Assembly (NCBI GenBank): GCA_018873225.1
Contig: JAEILZ010000001.1
Span: forward strand, 372,001-436,000
Length of the DNA stretch: 64,000 nucleotides
Direction of reading: 5' to 3'
DNA from: [Phialemoniopsis] sp. UDSM-2020
Taxonomy: Eukaryota; Ascomycota; Sordariomycetes; Thyridiales; Thyridiaceae
The notes under the pieces were generated by a model. The model saw nothing but the letters and a program-made list of their open reading frames with translations. It did no database searches and was not told where the DNA came from. The translations under genes and the position numbers were made by a program. Of this stretch, positions 1-11,059 are shown piece by piece (position 1 is the stretch's first letter; each line of letters opens with the position of its first letter).

Positions 1-964
1 TCATGAGCCCCTTGAGCGCCCCGCCGTAGTGATCCCACGCCTGCGCGACAAGGCTCGGGGCCATGTACCCGCTGCCCGCGCCCTGCTGCGCCGGCAGGCC
101 GGGCACCTGCATGCTGTACGGCACCTTGATGGTGGTCCCCTGGATGACGAGCCCCTTGTTGAGGCAGTCGGTCTGCGCGATGAACCCATTGATCGTGCCC
201 GAGGGGTACGCGTCCCCTGCGCAGCCGTACATCTCGCCGTTGTAGTACTGCATGTTGAGCCACCACAGGCGGCCGTTGTCGACGTACCGCTTGATGATGG
301 GCAGGTACGAGCCCCAGATGGACCCGTAGGTGACGCTGCCGCCCGTCACGTAGGCCGTCTCGGGCGCCATGGTCAGGCCAAAGTTGGCGGGCATCTGCGC
401 GAGCACGCCGTCGATGATGCGCACGAGGTTGGCCTGCGAGGCGGACAGCGTGTTGATGTTGCCGCTGCCCGTGAGGCCAGTCTCGATGTCGATGTCGATG
501 CCGTCAAAGTTGTACTGCTTGAGGATGGGCACGACGGTCGCGACGAACTTGTCGGCCACGGCGCTCGAGCTCAGGTCGATGCCGGCCGTGGCGCCGCCGA
601 TGGAGAGCAGGATGGTGGCGCCGGCGGCCTTGGCCTGGCACATTTGCGCCGGGGTGGCGACCTTGACGCCCGAGTCCATGCCGTCCTTCCACTGGACTGT
701 GCCGTCCGAGAGGATCACAGGGAAGGCGGCATTGATGACGTTGTAACCGTGAGCGCGGATCTGGGAGTTCTCGATGGGCGTCCAGCCGAAGCCGGGGTGG
801 ACGCCGTTGCCGGAACCGTCCCAGTTCTCCCAGTATCCGACGAGAACCTTACCGGCCGGCTTGCCCTTGGTTGCGCATGTGCTCTGTGCATATGCTGGGG
901 ATGCGCCGAGCAGGGCTGACAGGATGGGCAAAGCCACGAGACCAGCGTCGAGGAGACGAGTCAT
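1..964 (-). CDS. Secreted GH18 chitinase, bacterial type (3' end outside window)
   Basis: The ATG is at 964 on the minus strand and the frame stays open to the window edge (321 codons). Residues 1-26 form a signal peptide ending in an AYA-Q cleavage site. The mature protein begins with the GH18 strand LVGYWENWDG. The SIGG substrate-strand motif and the DGIDIDIE active site (residues 154-161, catalytic acid Glu161) are intact, followed by the MQYYN motif. The enzyme should hydrolyse chitin outside the cell. The compact catalytic domain directly after the signal peptide resembles Streptomyces-like GH18 enzymes and the fungal subgroup held to derive from bacteria (Trichoderma Chi18-15 type). That assignment is from memory of the family. 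No carbohydrate-binding module is seen in the visible part, and no intron is apparent. Confidence 0.9.
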   Translation of the reverse strand, partial: MTRLLDAGLVALPILSALLGASPAYAQSTCATKGKPAGKVLVGYWENWDGSGNGVHPGFGWTPIENSQIRAHGYNVINAAFPVILSDGTVQWKDGMDSGVKVATPAQMCQAKAAGATILLSIGGATAGIDLSSSAVADKFVATVVPILKQYNFDGIDIDIETGLTGSGNINTLSASQANLVRIIDGVLAQMPANFGLTMAPETAYVTGGSVTYGSIWGSYLPIIKRYVDNGRLWWLNMQYYNGEMYGCAGDAYPSGTINGFIAQTDCLNKGLVIQGTTIKVPYSMQVPGLPAQQGAGSGYMAPSLVAQAWDHYGGALKGLM

Positions 965-1092
965 GATTGAAGCACTTGATGCAGGAACAATTCATTCGAT
1001 ACAGGGAAAACGACTGGGTTCAATGTTGAACAATAGCAGACACAGTCCTCGATTGTTAACTCCATTTCCGATCAGAGACAGAATTATAGACT

Positions 1093-1100
1093 CTTTTATA
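1093..1100 (-). promoter_or_regulatory. TATA box of the chitinase gene
   Basis: TATAAAAG on the minus strand, about 130 bp upstream of the chitinase ATG at 964. The spacing fits a fungal core promoter. The rest of 965-2020 holds the chitinase upstream region and the catalase 3' flank; no gene is seen there. Confidence 0.5.
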
Positions 1101-2020
1101 TGATAGAGGCATGTTCCAAATTGCTCCTCTCTCCATCGACTCAATTACAGCCATCGTAGGTTGCGCTTGTCTAAGTCGCCGTTGGTCCAGTTCACGTGTG
1201 ACTTCAAAGCACGCGCCGGCGGCAAATGAGATTACAAGGTGGTATTGAGAGTGTTCAACTACTACCAACTAAGCAGGTGGGGTTGCAAGGTTGTTTCAGT
1301 TTCGTGAGTTCAAGTGTGCCGGTTCCTGGGCGTGACCGGGCATGGCGCCCCCCGCAAAACGGCGTAACGTAGTATTTTCTTGGGGAAATAAGGCTCGACC
1401 CCATGACTTGACAGCTGTAGTGTTGCAATTTGTCAAGAGCACTTCAACTCTGGCGATTCTAGAGGGGACTTTTGCGAGTTCTAATGCAAACTAAAGGGGC
1501 CGAGCCCGGAGGGGGTAGCAGTCACTTGTGATATTGGTCTCTGAAGCGTGTAACGTTATAGAATTTGTGCAGCAGTGAGTTGAACTACATAAAGGACGGG
1601 GCAGTGGGGGACCACTGAGCTAAATGCAATATCTAGAGAGATTCCAAGGCGGAGACTCATGCTCAAGGAACCGTCGGCTGCGTCGGCAGTGAGGTTTATT
1701 TGACAATGGACTCTAGAGCCTCTGAGCATGCGGAGAAACCATCTAGCCGCTACCCTGCTACTATACACGTCCATTTATCTTGCAACGTGTCTACCTGGTT
1801 GGCAATGTTGAACTTGTCACCTTTGGTCTCTTTCAGAGTCTCCGACGTCCATGTTCAATGTCAGGAGTCAAACACGTGCAATGCACTCGCCCAACGATCC
1901 CACATGACATAGTGACATCGTTCATGTTTTCAATTCATAGTCTCAATCAATCTGTAAAACCGACGCCGTCAAGGCCTACTACATTACAGACATGTTCCAT
2001 CCGTGATGTGACACCTCTCA

Positions 2021-4301
2021 TCAGTAAGCAACTTGCGTGCTTAACCCCTCCGACTCGCGGGCCCAGTTTCTGTGCATCGCGATAGCGTGGAAGAACTTGT
2101 CCGTAAACTTCTTGCCGTTCTTGACAATCTCCACCACCTTGGACAAGCTGTCCGTGTTGGGACTGGCGAGCGTCACCACGCCGTACGACTCCACGGCCTC
2201 CTCGCTGCTCGAGAGCTCGACGGGGGGCAGCGCGACGGCCTGACGGACAAAGGAGACGGCCTCGCCCGTCGCGCCGATGGCCTTGAGGTGGCCAAACGCC
2301 TCGCGCACCCAGTGCAGCGCGCGCCCGTTGCTGCTCAGCGTCTTGACCGACTGCTCACCGCCGGGGATGTACAGTGCGTCGACCATGGTGCTGCGGAAGC
2401 CCTCGAGGTGGTGGTCCGGCTTAACGCTCGCGCCGCCTCCGGCGGGCTTGATGGCCGAGCGCCGCGGCGCGATGACCATGGGGGTGGCCTGCAAGGCACT
2501 AATGGCGCCGCGCACGGCGGTGTAGGCGACCGAGTCGAAGCCGTCTGCGATCAGAATGGCGACGCGGCGCGACGCGATGGTCGGGTTGGCCGGCAGGAAA
2601 TCCATCTGCGACAGGTTGGGCGCCTTGCGGCCCGCGTTCGCCCGCCCGGCCTTCTCGGGCACCGTAGCGCCGACCATCTCGGCGACGCTCTGCGCGAGGC
2701 CCAGGTCGATCTCGGCGAGGCGCTGCGCCATGCGCTCGTAGACGACCTCGTCGTCGCAGTGGTCGAGCTCGAAGGCGAGCGCGTTCATGAGGTGCGTCTT
2801 CTCGTGCGGGGCCAGGCTGTTGAAGAAGAGCTGCGCCTGCGAGACGTGGTCCTGGAACTTTGCGCTGCGGGCGCGCTTCTTGATCCCCGCGACCTTCTCC
2901 TCGTAGTCGACGTAGGAGGTGCGGCTGTCCTCGGGTGCGGGCGGCACCTTGGAGAAGCGGTTGGGCCAGTAGTTGGTCGTGCCCTTGTGGATGGCGTGGC
3001 GCATGGCGCCGTCGCGGTTGAAGTTCATGACGGGGCAGACGGGCCGGTTGATAGGCAGCTCCTGCCAATTGATGCCGAGGCGGCTGAGCTGCGTGTCAAA
3101 GTACGAGAAATTGCGGCCCTGCAGCAAGGGGTCGTCCGAGAAGCCGATGCCTGGCGGGACGTGGGCCGTGCAAAAGGCGACCTGCTCCGTCTGTGGGAAG
3201 TACTCGTCGGGCATGCGGTTGAGCTCGAGCTCGCCGATGTACTTGACGGGCACGAGGTCCTCGGGCCAGACCTTTGTCGCGTCGAGGATGTCAAAGTCGA
3301 AGTCATGCTCCTTGGACTCGGGGATGACCTGCACACCAAACTTCCACTTGGGGAAGGCGCCGTTCTCGATGGCCTCCTCAAGGTCCTTGCGGTGGAAGTC
3401 CGGGTCCTGGCCCGCGAGCTTGAGGGCCTCGTCCCAGACGAGCGAGTGCACGCCGAGCTCCGGGGTGAAGTGGAACTTGACAAACGAGCGCTCCTTCTTC
3501 GAGTTGACGAGGGTGAATGTGTTGACGCCGAACCCCTGCATCATGCGGTAGGAGCGTGGGATGCCGCGGTCCGACATGGCCCACATAAACATGTGCGTGG
3601 CCTCGGAGTGCAGGAATTGGAAGTCCCAGAAGTTGTTGTGGGCGGACTGGGCCTGCGGAACCTCGTTGTGCGGCTCGGGTTTGGCGGCGTGGACGAGGTC
3701 GGGGAACTTCATCGCGTCCTGAATGAAGAAAACGGGTATGTCGTTGCCAACGATGTCCCAGTTGCCCTCCTGGGTGTACATCTTGACAGCGAAGCCGCGG
3801 ACATCGCGGACGGTGTCGGCGCTGCCACGGGAGCCGAGCACGGTGGAGAAGCGGACGAAGACCGGGGTCTCCCGGGATGTGTCTGTGAGGATGGGCGCAT
3901 AGGTGAGATCCTCGATACTGGTGTGCAGAGTGAACCTGCCAAAGGCGCCTGCGCCTCGGGCGTGGACTACCCGCTCAGGGATGCGCTCATGGTCAAACCG
4001 GTGGATCTAAGGGGACAGGAATGTTAGTATTGGTGGGTGGCAAGGGTGAAAGTGCCGGTCATTGGGTTACCTTTTCGCGGCCGAAGTTATCTTCCATCAA
4101 GAAAGGCCCCTGCTTATCCTCGCTGTAGACCTTGAGCCAGTCATCGTTGTTGACCTGAGGGACGCCAAAGTCCGACGTGAGGGTGGTCTTGTCGGTGGGC
4201 TCCTTCGTGTCGCGCTGGAGGTCGTTGAGCTTGGCACCCTGAGTGGCACTCATGACGGCGGCTTGGGCGGACTTGAAAGTGTCTGTCAATTTCGATGCCA
4301 T
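2021..4301 (-). CDS. Large-subunit catalase (clade 2, intracellular type)
   Basis: Two exons, 4071-4301 and 2021-4006, joined across a GT-AG intron (4007-4070), give 738 aa. This matches the usual length of fungal large-subunit catalases, which decompose H2O2 to water and oxygen. The spliced junction reads ..REK|IHRFDHERIPERVVHARGAG. Catalytic His92, the distal Asn165 in GNDIP and the heme-ligand Tyr379 in FSYFDTQLSRLG are all present. The last ~180 residues form the flavodoxin/DJ-1-like C-terminal domain (VAILIADGFD) that defines the large-subunit class. The N-terminus MASKLTDTFKSAQ has no signal peptide, so an intracellular, conidial CAT-1/CatA-like role is more likely than a secreted CAT-3-like one. 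It is transcribed divergently from the SRPBCC gene at 5638. Confidence 0.95.
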
Positions 4302-5637
4302 TGAGCGTTTGTTTCTAGGTGAGATTGGGAATGATACCAAGGATCTGGGTCAATTCACATTCGAAAGCACATCACCAGGCAAGGAAATGTGGCAGGGAGG
4401 ACGGCAAGACACGAGTTAATAAACCTGAGAGCATCACAGGCCCGGAGCAACAGCCCCGGGGATCTGGCTGGTCGTAAGCCATTGCGGATGTTTTACACAA
4501 AGGTGACCACTAGGGCGCGTCATCGACGTAAAAAGATGTTAGTGCAGGGGTAGTCCCAGCATGTAACACTTGAGACCGCCCATTCTCTTCAGACGTCCAT
4601 CAATCAGGATGGAGGAATTACGAGCTTCTGACATGTGGTAGGCGGGGTAGCATAGGAGCGACGAGAAAAGCCGTGGTTGTCCGTGGTTGATGGGCCCTGG
4701 GAGCTGTCACCTGAAGGCGTACCTGATGGCGAGTCGTAGATGTCACGATGCGCTAAGAATGATGATCACTCGAGGCGGCTCTAGCACGAAAAGAGGGGCA
4801 TCCTGGCGCCGCTTTACCGGGCAAGTCGCCCAAAGAGGATGTGGTCTGGTAAAGTCTGGGTAGAATTGGCCATTCAGGCCCATCGAAAAAGTAATCCATT
4901 CTTTCTTTTGAGAAATCCGCACCTCCGAGGAAAAGGGCCTGCCAGGGGTCTGGTGTTAAAGTGATCAATCAGCGCTGGAGGAAGATTCGCCTGTCACCTT
5001 GGTGATCGGCACGGCTCTTGCAGACGGCAGTGTCAAATGCCGAATTCGGGAAAACGTAAAGGTCTCAAAATAATCCTTTCCTCTCCTTGGATCCTCCAAA
5101 TGAATTCTGCTCTTTATCATCTCTTCATGAACAGCCCTCTGGTTGCCGCCTGAGTGGCAGAGCTCCACCAGTCTGCGTATGCCCTTCCTCAGCAGACCGG
5201 GTAAGATTGTGGACATTGGTCCGTAAGTATGGCAGCACTTGGCTCATTCATGTGTCAGATGTCTTTTAACTTGAATGGGTGTATCTGGTCGTGCTGAGTA
5301 TGAGCTGGTGTCGTGAGAGATGTGAGCTGAGGAGAGGACTACAAGTAGGCAAGTGCTACTATTAACCCACTTCCGAAAAGGGCAATGAGCTCTCCTTCCC
5401 ACAAAAAAGGTGGGCATCAAATCGACGTCATCGTCTTTGGCCACCCCCACTTTCCTTTTACAGCTCAGGTCCATCTTCACCACCATCTGATCCAATTCTG
5501 CACAAGATTCGAATCCTATCCTGCAAAAACAAGCAAACAGACAAGGTCAATCCGCCCGCGGCTTTTATCTATCACAATACACACACACACACCAATTGCA
5601 AGCTACTAGCTCCCCTAGCCTCATTCGTCCTTACATA
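4302..5637. other. Intergenic, divergent promoter region
   Basis: About 1.3 kb between the catalase and SRPBCC starts. A CA repeat and pyrimidine tracts (about 5577-5592) lie just upstream of the ATG at 5638. No convincing gene is present; the short ORFs here lack coding character. Confidence 0.5.
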
Positions 5638-6235
5638 ATGGATCCCTCCACCCGCATCCCGACCGCCACTTCGGTTGTCGAGTCCATCGTCGTCGAGGCG
5701 CCCCTCGCCCACGTCTGGCACCTCGTCAAGCTCGAGGACTTTTCCAAGTTCTGGTCCAAGCTCAACAAGAGCGAGTTCGTCAAGGGCACCTCGCCCGACA
5801 CCGACATTGTCAAGTGGTCCTTCAAGGACGGCACCGTCCTCGAGGTCAAGCAGGAGGAGCACTCGGTCCGTTACATCTGTTTCCCGTTGTGACCGAGCAA
5901 GCAGTACTAATCATACTCTCCACAGACCATCAACCACTACATCACCTACTCGGTCATCACTGCCGACCCCAACCTCAGCTACTCGTCCGTCCTGAGCACC
6001 ATTCGCCTCTTCCCCATCACCTCGGGCAAGCACGAGAACCACACCTTTGTCCAGTGGTCCGGCTACTTTTCGAGCGATGCTGATGCCGGTATGTTTCAAT
6101 TAAAAAGGCACCCTCTGTGTTACTGTGACCATTGGCTAACCCCAGCGTGCTACAGGTGTTATCGAAGACGGCAAGTACAAGCGCCGTGAGGCTCTGACTG
6201 ACCTTGCTGCGGCCGCCGTCAAGGCTGCCTCGTAA
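5638..6235 (+). CDS. SRPBCC/START-like small protein
   Basis: Three exons (5638-5865, 5926-6088, 6156-6235) encode 156 aa. Both introns have GT-AG ends, and the first has a perfect TACTAAT-like branch site. The opening ATSVVESIVVEAPLAHVWHLVKLEDF is the typical first strand and helices of the Bet v1/polyketide-cyclase-2 helix-grip fold. The length matches a single SRPBCC domain that binds a hydrophobic ligand. The protein has no signal peptide and should be cytosolic. The ligand and pathway cannot be read from sequence. It is not part of an obvious biosynthetic cluster. Confidence 0.8.
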
Positions 6236-6376
6236 GGTGTGGGAGTAGTTGCTATTGTCTAGGTCGATTGATTGGCCAATCGCTACTTAATCAAGGTAGA
6301 TGATCGAAAGTATCTTGTGAATCAAAAAGAAAGTCGTGTCTTCATTGTCACAACGCAGATGTAACTCCTCACGTGC

Positions 6377-8071
6377 TCACTCGTCAAGTCTGAGTACTTC
6401 AACTCTCCAAAACGGCAACGGCCATATTGTCTGGTCGTTTACCACCTCCATCTTTATGGAGACTTGGATTTGTCCAGATGGGTGAGGAGTCAGTGTAATC
6501 GAAGAGCTCGGAAAGACGCCGTGCCTCTCCAAGTGCTGCAGTTTCTCTGACGAGTACTGAGCCTCGCCGAACCCTTGGTTATTGAGTGACTCCATGGTCT
6601 CGTGGCTGATCAGTCGAGCTTGAAGGCTGTGGCTCTCCGGGTCCTCCCATGCCCCCACAAAGAGCGAGAAGCGAGACGAAGGTACGTGACTGCACTCTCC
6701 TTCGTCCCCGACGATGTCGATGTTCAAAGCAAACTCCAAAAGTCCCCAAGCCTCGTCGGTAATGTTGGTCTCGAAGAAGGCAGAGCTCTCTTCATCCCAC
6801 CGCGCGTATGGGAACGCGCCCATGACCGTGAGCTCGCGCGCTGAGTACTGAAATTGGATGATGCTACCCCACGACTCGGTGATGTCTGAGAATGTCGAAA
6901 GGCCAGTGTCGGACCGCATTGACCTCGGGAGTTCTGTGGCCAGGTATTGGGCTTGCTTGCTTTGGTTCCGCCGCTTTCTCAAATTCTTAATCATGAGCCA
7001 CGAGGTCGCAGGCTTGAACAGCAGGTGCGGCGACTCGCGCACATACTGGTTGAAGTTGCTTCTCCTAAGCTTGATGAAGAGGTGGTTGTCCTGGCGCGTG
7101 TCCCAGCAGCTGACAAACACGCAGTTGTAAAACATCTTGCGTGCTGGATCGTAGCGGATGTAGATATCACTGTCAGAGACCTGAATACCAAGACTGGTGA
7201 CAGAGAGCGGTTGCTGTAGCGGAAGAAAGTCTCGCCGCATCTCGATGCCTGGTCTTTTGGCGAAATACGACGGAGCCGGCGCGAGCACCCCGCTGTAGTT
7301 AGGTACTTCTGAGGCCGGGCCATCTCCTCGAGGCGGTGCCGAAGGTGCGGTCCATGCTAGAATGGTCAAGTCGCTTGTGCTTTTGATTAACTCCTCCTGC
7401 AAGCGGATGAAAGCCCTGTGCCCTTCGCCATACAGCAATGGCATGTTGACATTGAAGATACCAAACAGGCAATACGCCAAGTCTTCTGGCCGCGTCGTCT
7501 GCCTATGCGCTGCCCAGCTCATCTTTTCAGCGACAGCCAGATCCGAAAGCTGTTTCTTGTGCTCGAGCACCCTCCGATCAATCTTGGTGATGTCCGCCAG
7601 CTGCTCCGCGAGCCTCCTCTTGGACCCGCGATCGCTCCAGCTCGAGTCGTAAAAGTACAGCTTCTGCGGCGCGATGAGCTCCTGCAGCGTCCACCCGCGC
7701 GTGAACCACCGCCGGCTCTCGAGCTGGTCGTCGGCCATGGCCGGGGTCAGGTCCGACAGGAACGCGTAGCAGATCTCGGCCTGCGCGTACCACGCGAACA
7801 TGGAGTTGATGGCCTCGGACAGCTCGGCGCTGCTCTTCTTGTCGATGCAGCACGTGTCGACCCACGCGTAGTCGAGCCGGTCGCGCCGCGCCGTCTCGCA
7901 CGTCTTTTTGATCTTGGCGAAGCCCTTTTTCGCCTTGCGGACCTTGGCGTCGTTCATGTCCTGGAAGGAGACTTCTTGCTCCTCCCAGGTGTGCGAGAGG
8001 ATGGCGTACTTCGGGATGTTGGTCCCGATGAACTCTTCGAGCTCAATGGTTGTTGTGTTGATGAGCCACAT
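6377..8071 (-). CDS. HET-domain (heterokaryon incompatibility) protein
   Basis: Single exon, 564 aa. The HET domain spans about residues 20-160, with YAILSHTW, the core DYAWVDTCCIDK, INSMFAWYAQAEICYAFLSD and RGWTLQELIAP. This is the hallmark order seen in HET-E/HET-D-like proteins and many orphan HET proteins. The remaining ~400 residues resemble the region that often follows the domain (LFGIFNVNMPLLYGEG) and carry no NACHT or WD40 repeats. HET domains trigger programmed cell death when incompatible hyphae fuse, acting in the cytosol. Whether this copy is a true het locus is unknown. No NLR or allorecognition partner lies next to it. Confidence 0.9.
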   Translation of the reverse strand: MWLINTTTIELEEFIGTNIPKYAILSHTWEEQEVSFQDMNDAKVRKAKKGFAKIKKTCETARRDRLDYAWVDTCCIDKKSSAELSEAINSMFAWYAQAEICYAFLSDLTPAMADDQLESRRWFTRGWTLQELIAPQKLYFYDSSWSDRGSKRRLAEQLADITKIDRRVLEHKKQLSDLAVAEKMSWAAHRQTTRPEDLAYCLFGIFNVNMPLLYGEGHRAFIRLQEELIKSTSDLTILAWTAPSAPPRGDGPASEVPNYSGVLAPAPSYFAKRPGIEMRRDFLPLQQPLSVTSLGIQVSDSDIYIRYDPARKMFYNCVFVSCWDTRQDNHLFIKLRRSNFNQYVRESPHLLFKPATSWLMIKNLRKRRNQSKQAQYLATELPRSMRSDTGLSTFSDITESWGSIIQFQYSARELTVMGAFPYARWDEESSAFFETNITDEAWGLLEFALNIDIVGDEGECSHVPSSRFSLFVGAWEDPESHSLQARLISHETMESLNNQGFGEAQYSSEKLQHLERHGVFPSSSITLTPHPSGQIQVSIKMEVVNDQTIWPLPFWRVEVLRLDE

Positions 8072-8425
8072 ATTTCAGAGAGATGTTGAGCTCGGGATCT
8101 AGCGGTGTTGCACGAGGAAGTAGGATGATAGGAAATGAGGTTTTCAGCTTCACGCACAGCCTTGCTCCAGGATAGTTTGATGCCCGATCCAAAGATTCGA
8201 GCTGACATATAACACGTGATCGCCAAGTGACCAATCAAGCAGTGTCAACATGCAGGAAAATCAGCATGAGCAGGCTGTGGGTGATAGCGTGTGATGTTGA
8301 TCTTATTCGATTGTTTAGAAGTCCTAAGGGTCTTTCCCCCAGTTTCCCTAAGCCAACAATGCCATGTTCCAAATCATTACTTTCACCTGTACTCAACAGC
8401 TGCATGTGGGATGACACCAAAGTGC

Positions 8426-9672
8426 CTACGCAAAGTCCTATTCTCAGAATTAGCGACTAAGTATTGCGTTTACGAACTTCACTGGGTTACTTACCACTTT
8501 GATAGCTTGGAGAATGTTGGGGTAAGCTGTGTAACTGATTACAACTGACTTTCCAGACGGATCATACTGAGCCTGTTGAGTCGGGCTGTAAATGAAAGGG
8601 AAGCCAGCAGCGTTGTACAGTGTGAATTGATCACTCCAAGGTCCTTCCGGCCTGGAGGCAGTCCTGCCAACAACATAGGCGTACGCTAACAATAAGTCAG
8701 TCAAGACCAACAGACGCGAGATTTTCTTACTTACATGTGTAGAGATACAGGTACTGGTTCAAGTGGGGATTCCACATAAGCTGACCCTGTCCAGAAGATC
8801 CCGACAGCAGAACAGCCTCCTTCTGCGTCGGGTTATAGATGCGGGCCGAGGTGTAGGCGTTGCCATTCCAGTACTCGTACTTGTTCATGTCCTGCTGCGA
8901 GCCGTGCGGGACCCGTGCGACGTAGATGCCGTCGTAGAACAGGGTGGTATTGGCGCCGCCAAAGACGTAGACGTAGCCGTCCGGGCCCAAGGCGGAGCTC
9001 TTGTCGCCCCAATTGGGCTCCTTGTGGGCATCCCACCAGTGGCTAGGGCTTGTTAGCTGTGCCGTTGACCACGGGCAATACATGGTCCTGTTCTTACTCT
9101 GCAGTACGTTGGCACGTAGGCACGGGACCAGAGACGTCCACAATCGCGATACCCGCGCCAACGATATCGTCATGTACCGTGTCAGGCCGGTAGTTCTTTA
9201 AGAAATACAAGATCCCCTGGGTCTTGGAGTTGGGCATGGCGATGACGTTTGTGATGCCCATCCCGTACTGAGACTCGCTCTCGCCGGGGGCAATCTCCCC
9301 GGAAAAGTACCCGCAGAACATCTCGGGCAACCCACTCGAGTCGAGCTTGATGTCCGTGATCTTGGTGGGGTCTGAGGTAGCGTACGCCGCCGAGTTGGCA
9401 TGGAGCAGGATGCACGGCGGAGTTTGATAGAAACGGTCCTCGGCGGACCCGTCGCCGCAGATCAGCGTGTCCCCGTACGAGCCGGTGCAGACGTCCCCAA
9501 CACACCCGGCGAAGCCAAGGTCTCGGATGGTCTCGGTGTTGGTGCTAGTCACGTTGCCTAGGAACTCCACCGAAAAGCTCGGAGCGCGCTTCACGGCGGA
9601 GGCGGTGGAGCTGCCGGCCGCGAACAGCAGAGCCAAGACGGCCCGGCTGGTTGACACGGCCTGATACATCAT
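8426..9672 (-). CDS. Secreted DUF4185-like beta-propeller protein
   Basis: Four exons (9098-9672, 8735-9042, 8495-8685, 8426-8437) splice in consistent phases to 361 aa. The last exon is only 12 nt and encodes DFA plus the stop. A signal peptide covers about residues 1-26 (VLALLFAAGSSTASA), followed by a possible KR processing site. The blocks LGFAGCVGDVCTGSYGDTLICGD and GPDGYVYVFGGANTT resemble DUF4185 / five-bladed glycosidase-like repeats, which are mostly uncharacterised carbohydrate-active proteins. Start choice: two adjacent Met codons, the first taken. The family call rests on motif similarity only. Confidence 0.75.
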
Positions 9673-11059
9673 TTTTCAGGGGTATTTTAATCTTGTTGAA
9701 TTTTGGCTTTGAGGATAGTAAACCTTTCTTTGTACAATACGGCCGCCAAGGCCTTCATAAATAAACATGCCTTCGGCATCAGCTGCCAGGCATGCTCCAT
9801 GAACACTCACAAGCCAGCTACGAGCGGATGTCCGGGGAAGCCCGTGTCGAAACTCACCTTCTTCTACGGGTATCCTCTCGGCAAGTTCCTTCCCCGCGAT
9901 CCTACGGAATAAAGCCCGATTGAGAGCCGAGAGAGATCACGGGAAGTGGCACCTGGGATAGAGGCATGTGGTTGTGCTCTGGTTGCATTGTGGGTCGAAG
10001 AGTCGAGCTTCCAATTTAGGAAGGTCCCGAAACTCCGAGCATGATACTGAGCTAAACCAGATGCGTTTGAACGAGTAGTGCATTTTCCGATCGCTTCGGG
10101 TTTCCGACACTCGTCACAGTTTAAAGCCCGGAAACGCTTCCATACGCCAAACCGGACAGTATTCATAGCAATCGCAAACGTCTTGCCCAAAGTTTACCCG
10201 AGCTCCGAGAAGTCGGGCAGGCTGAGGTCATGAGATGCAAATATGCATGTGTTATGAAGAACCCTCGGTCTCTTGGAACTGCGCGAGCTCAGGAGATGAT
10301 CTGCCATTCCGGATCATTAAAATTGGTCTGCGGCGTAGCACATCCACATCAGAGTTTTCCCGCCTCAAATGTGTACTAGACCGAGGCCTAAGACCAGACC
10401 TGCCTAGGTACTGGGCCTGAATGCTACGTCGTACGACAATCTCATTCGGTCCCCAACTAGCTATCCTGCTGTCAAGATTTGCAATAATCTGCGAGAAAAG
10501 TGGCAGAATATCATCATTTCTACGAGAAGGACAAAAGGCGTGACTCTCACCGGGGCCAGTGAGCACTGCCACCTGCTTTTAATGGGAGGGAACTAACTGA
10601 AACGGTTCCAGCCGCCCTTTCAACCTACCATTGCTTGCTAGGATGGAGAATGCAGGTACCGTCTCGTGCCCTTTTGCTGGGCGTCACTTTGACCATTGTA
10701 TCAGTCCTAGACTTCCAGGCGTGCATGGAAGATTGTGGGGTCTCTTCGGCGCGGAGGCACTAACAGTGCATTCATTCCCACTAGCATAAGTCCTGATAAT
10801 CTGGCCCTGAATATGTTAGTAATGGCGGGTGCTGTGTTCAAACGGAGAACCGTTGGAGGCTGTGCGTGATTATGGGTCTCCGCCATTTAATGGTGCCATG
10901 TTTCCGGGTCACCCATCTGCTTCCCACATTGATTTTAATTCCGGAAATCTTGATTTCGTTATCTGATCCGACCCACGATGACAGTACCGGGATTTGCTCC
11001 ATCTGTCTCTTCTTCCGGACCTAAGAAGTAAGACAGAAAACCCGGAACGGCGTCCGGTT
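9673..11059. other. Intergenic, divergent promoter region
   Basis: About 1.4 kb between the DUF4185-like gene and the Zn2Cys6 regulator. I saw no gene and no CGG-N11-CCG site here. Confidence 0.5.

Noticed and set aside
2072..4027. 651-codon open frame on the plus strand
   Set aside because: Antisense shadow of the catalase gene created by its GC-rich third positions; the catalase residues on the minus strand are unmistakable.
5577..5592. CA microsatellite
   Set aside because: A short simple repeat in a fungal 5' leader; nothing beyond ordinary low complexity.
7418..8089. 223-codon plus-strand open frame
   Set aside because: Antisense to the HET domain.
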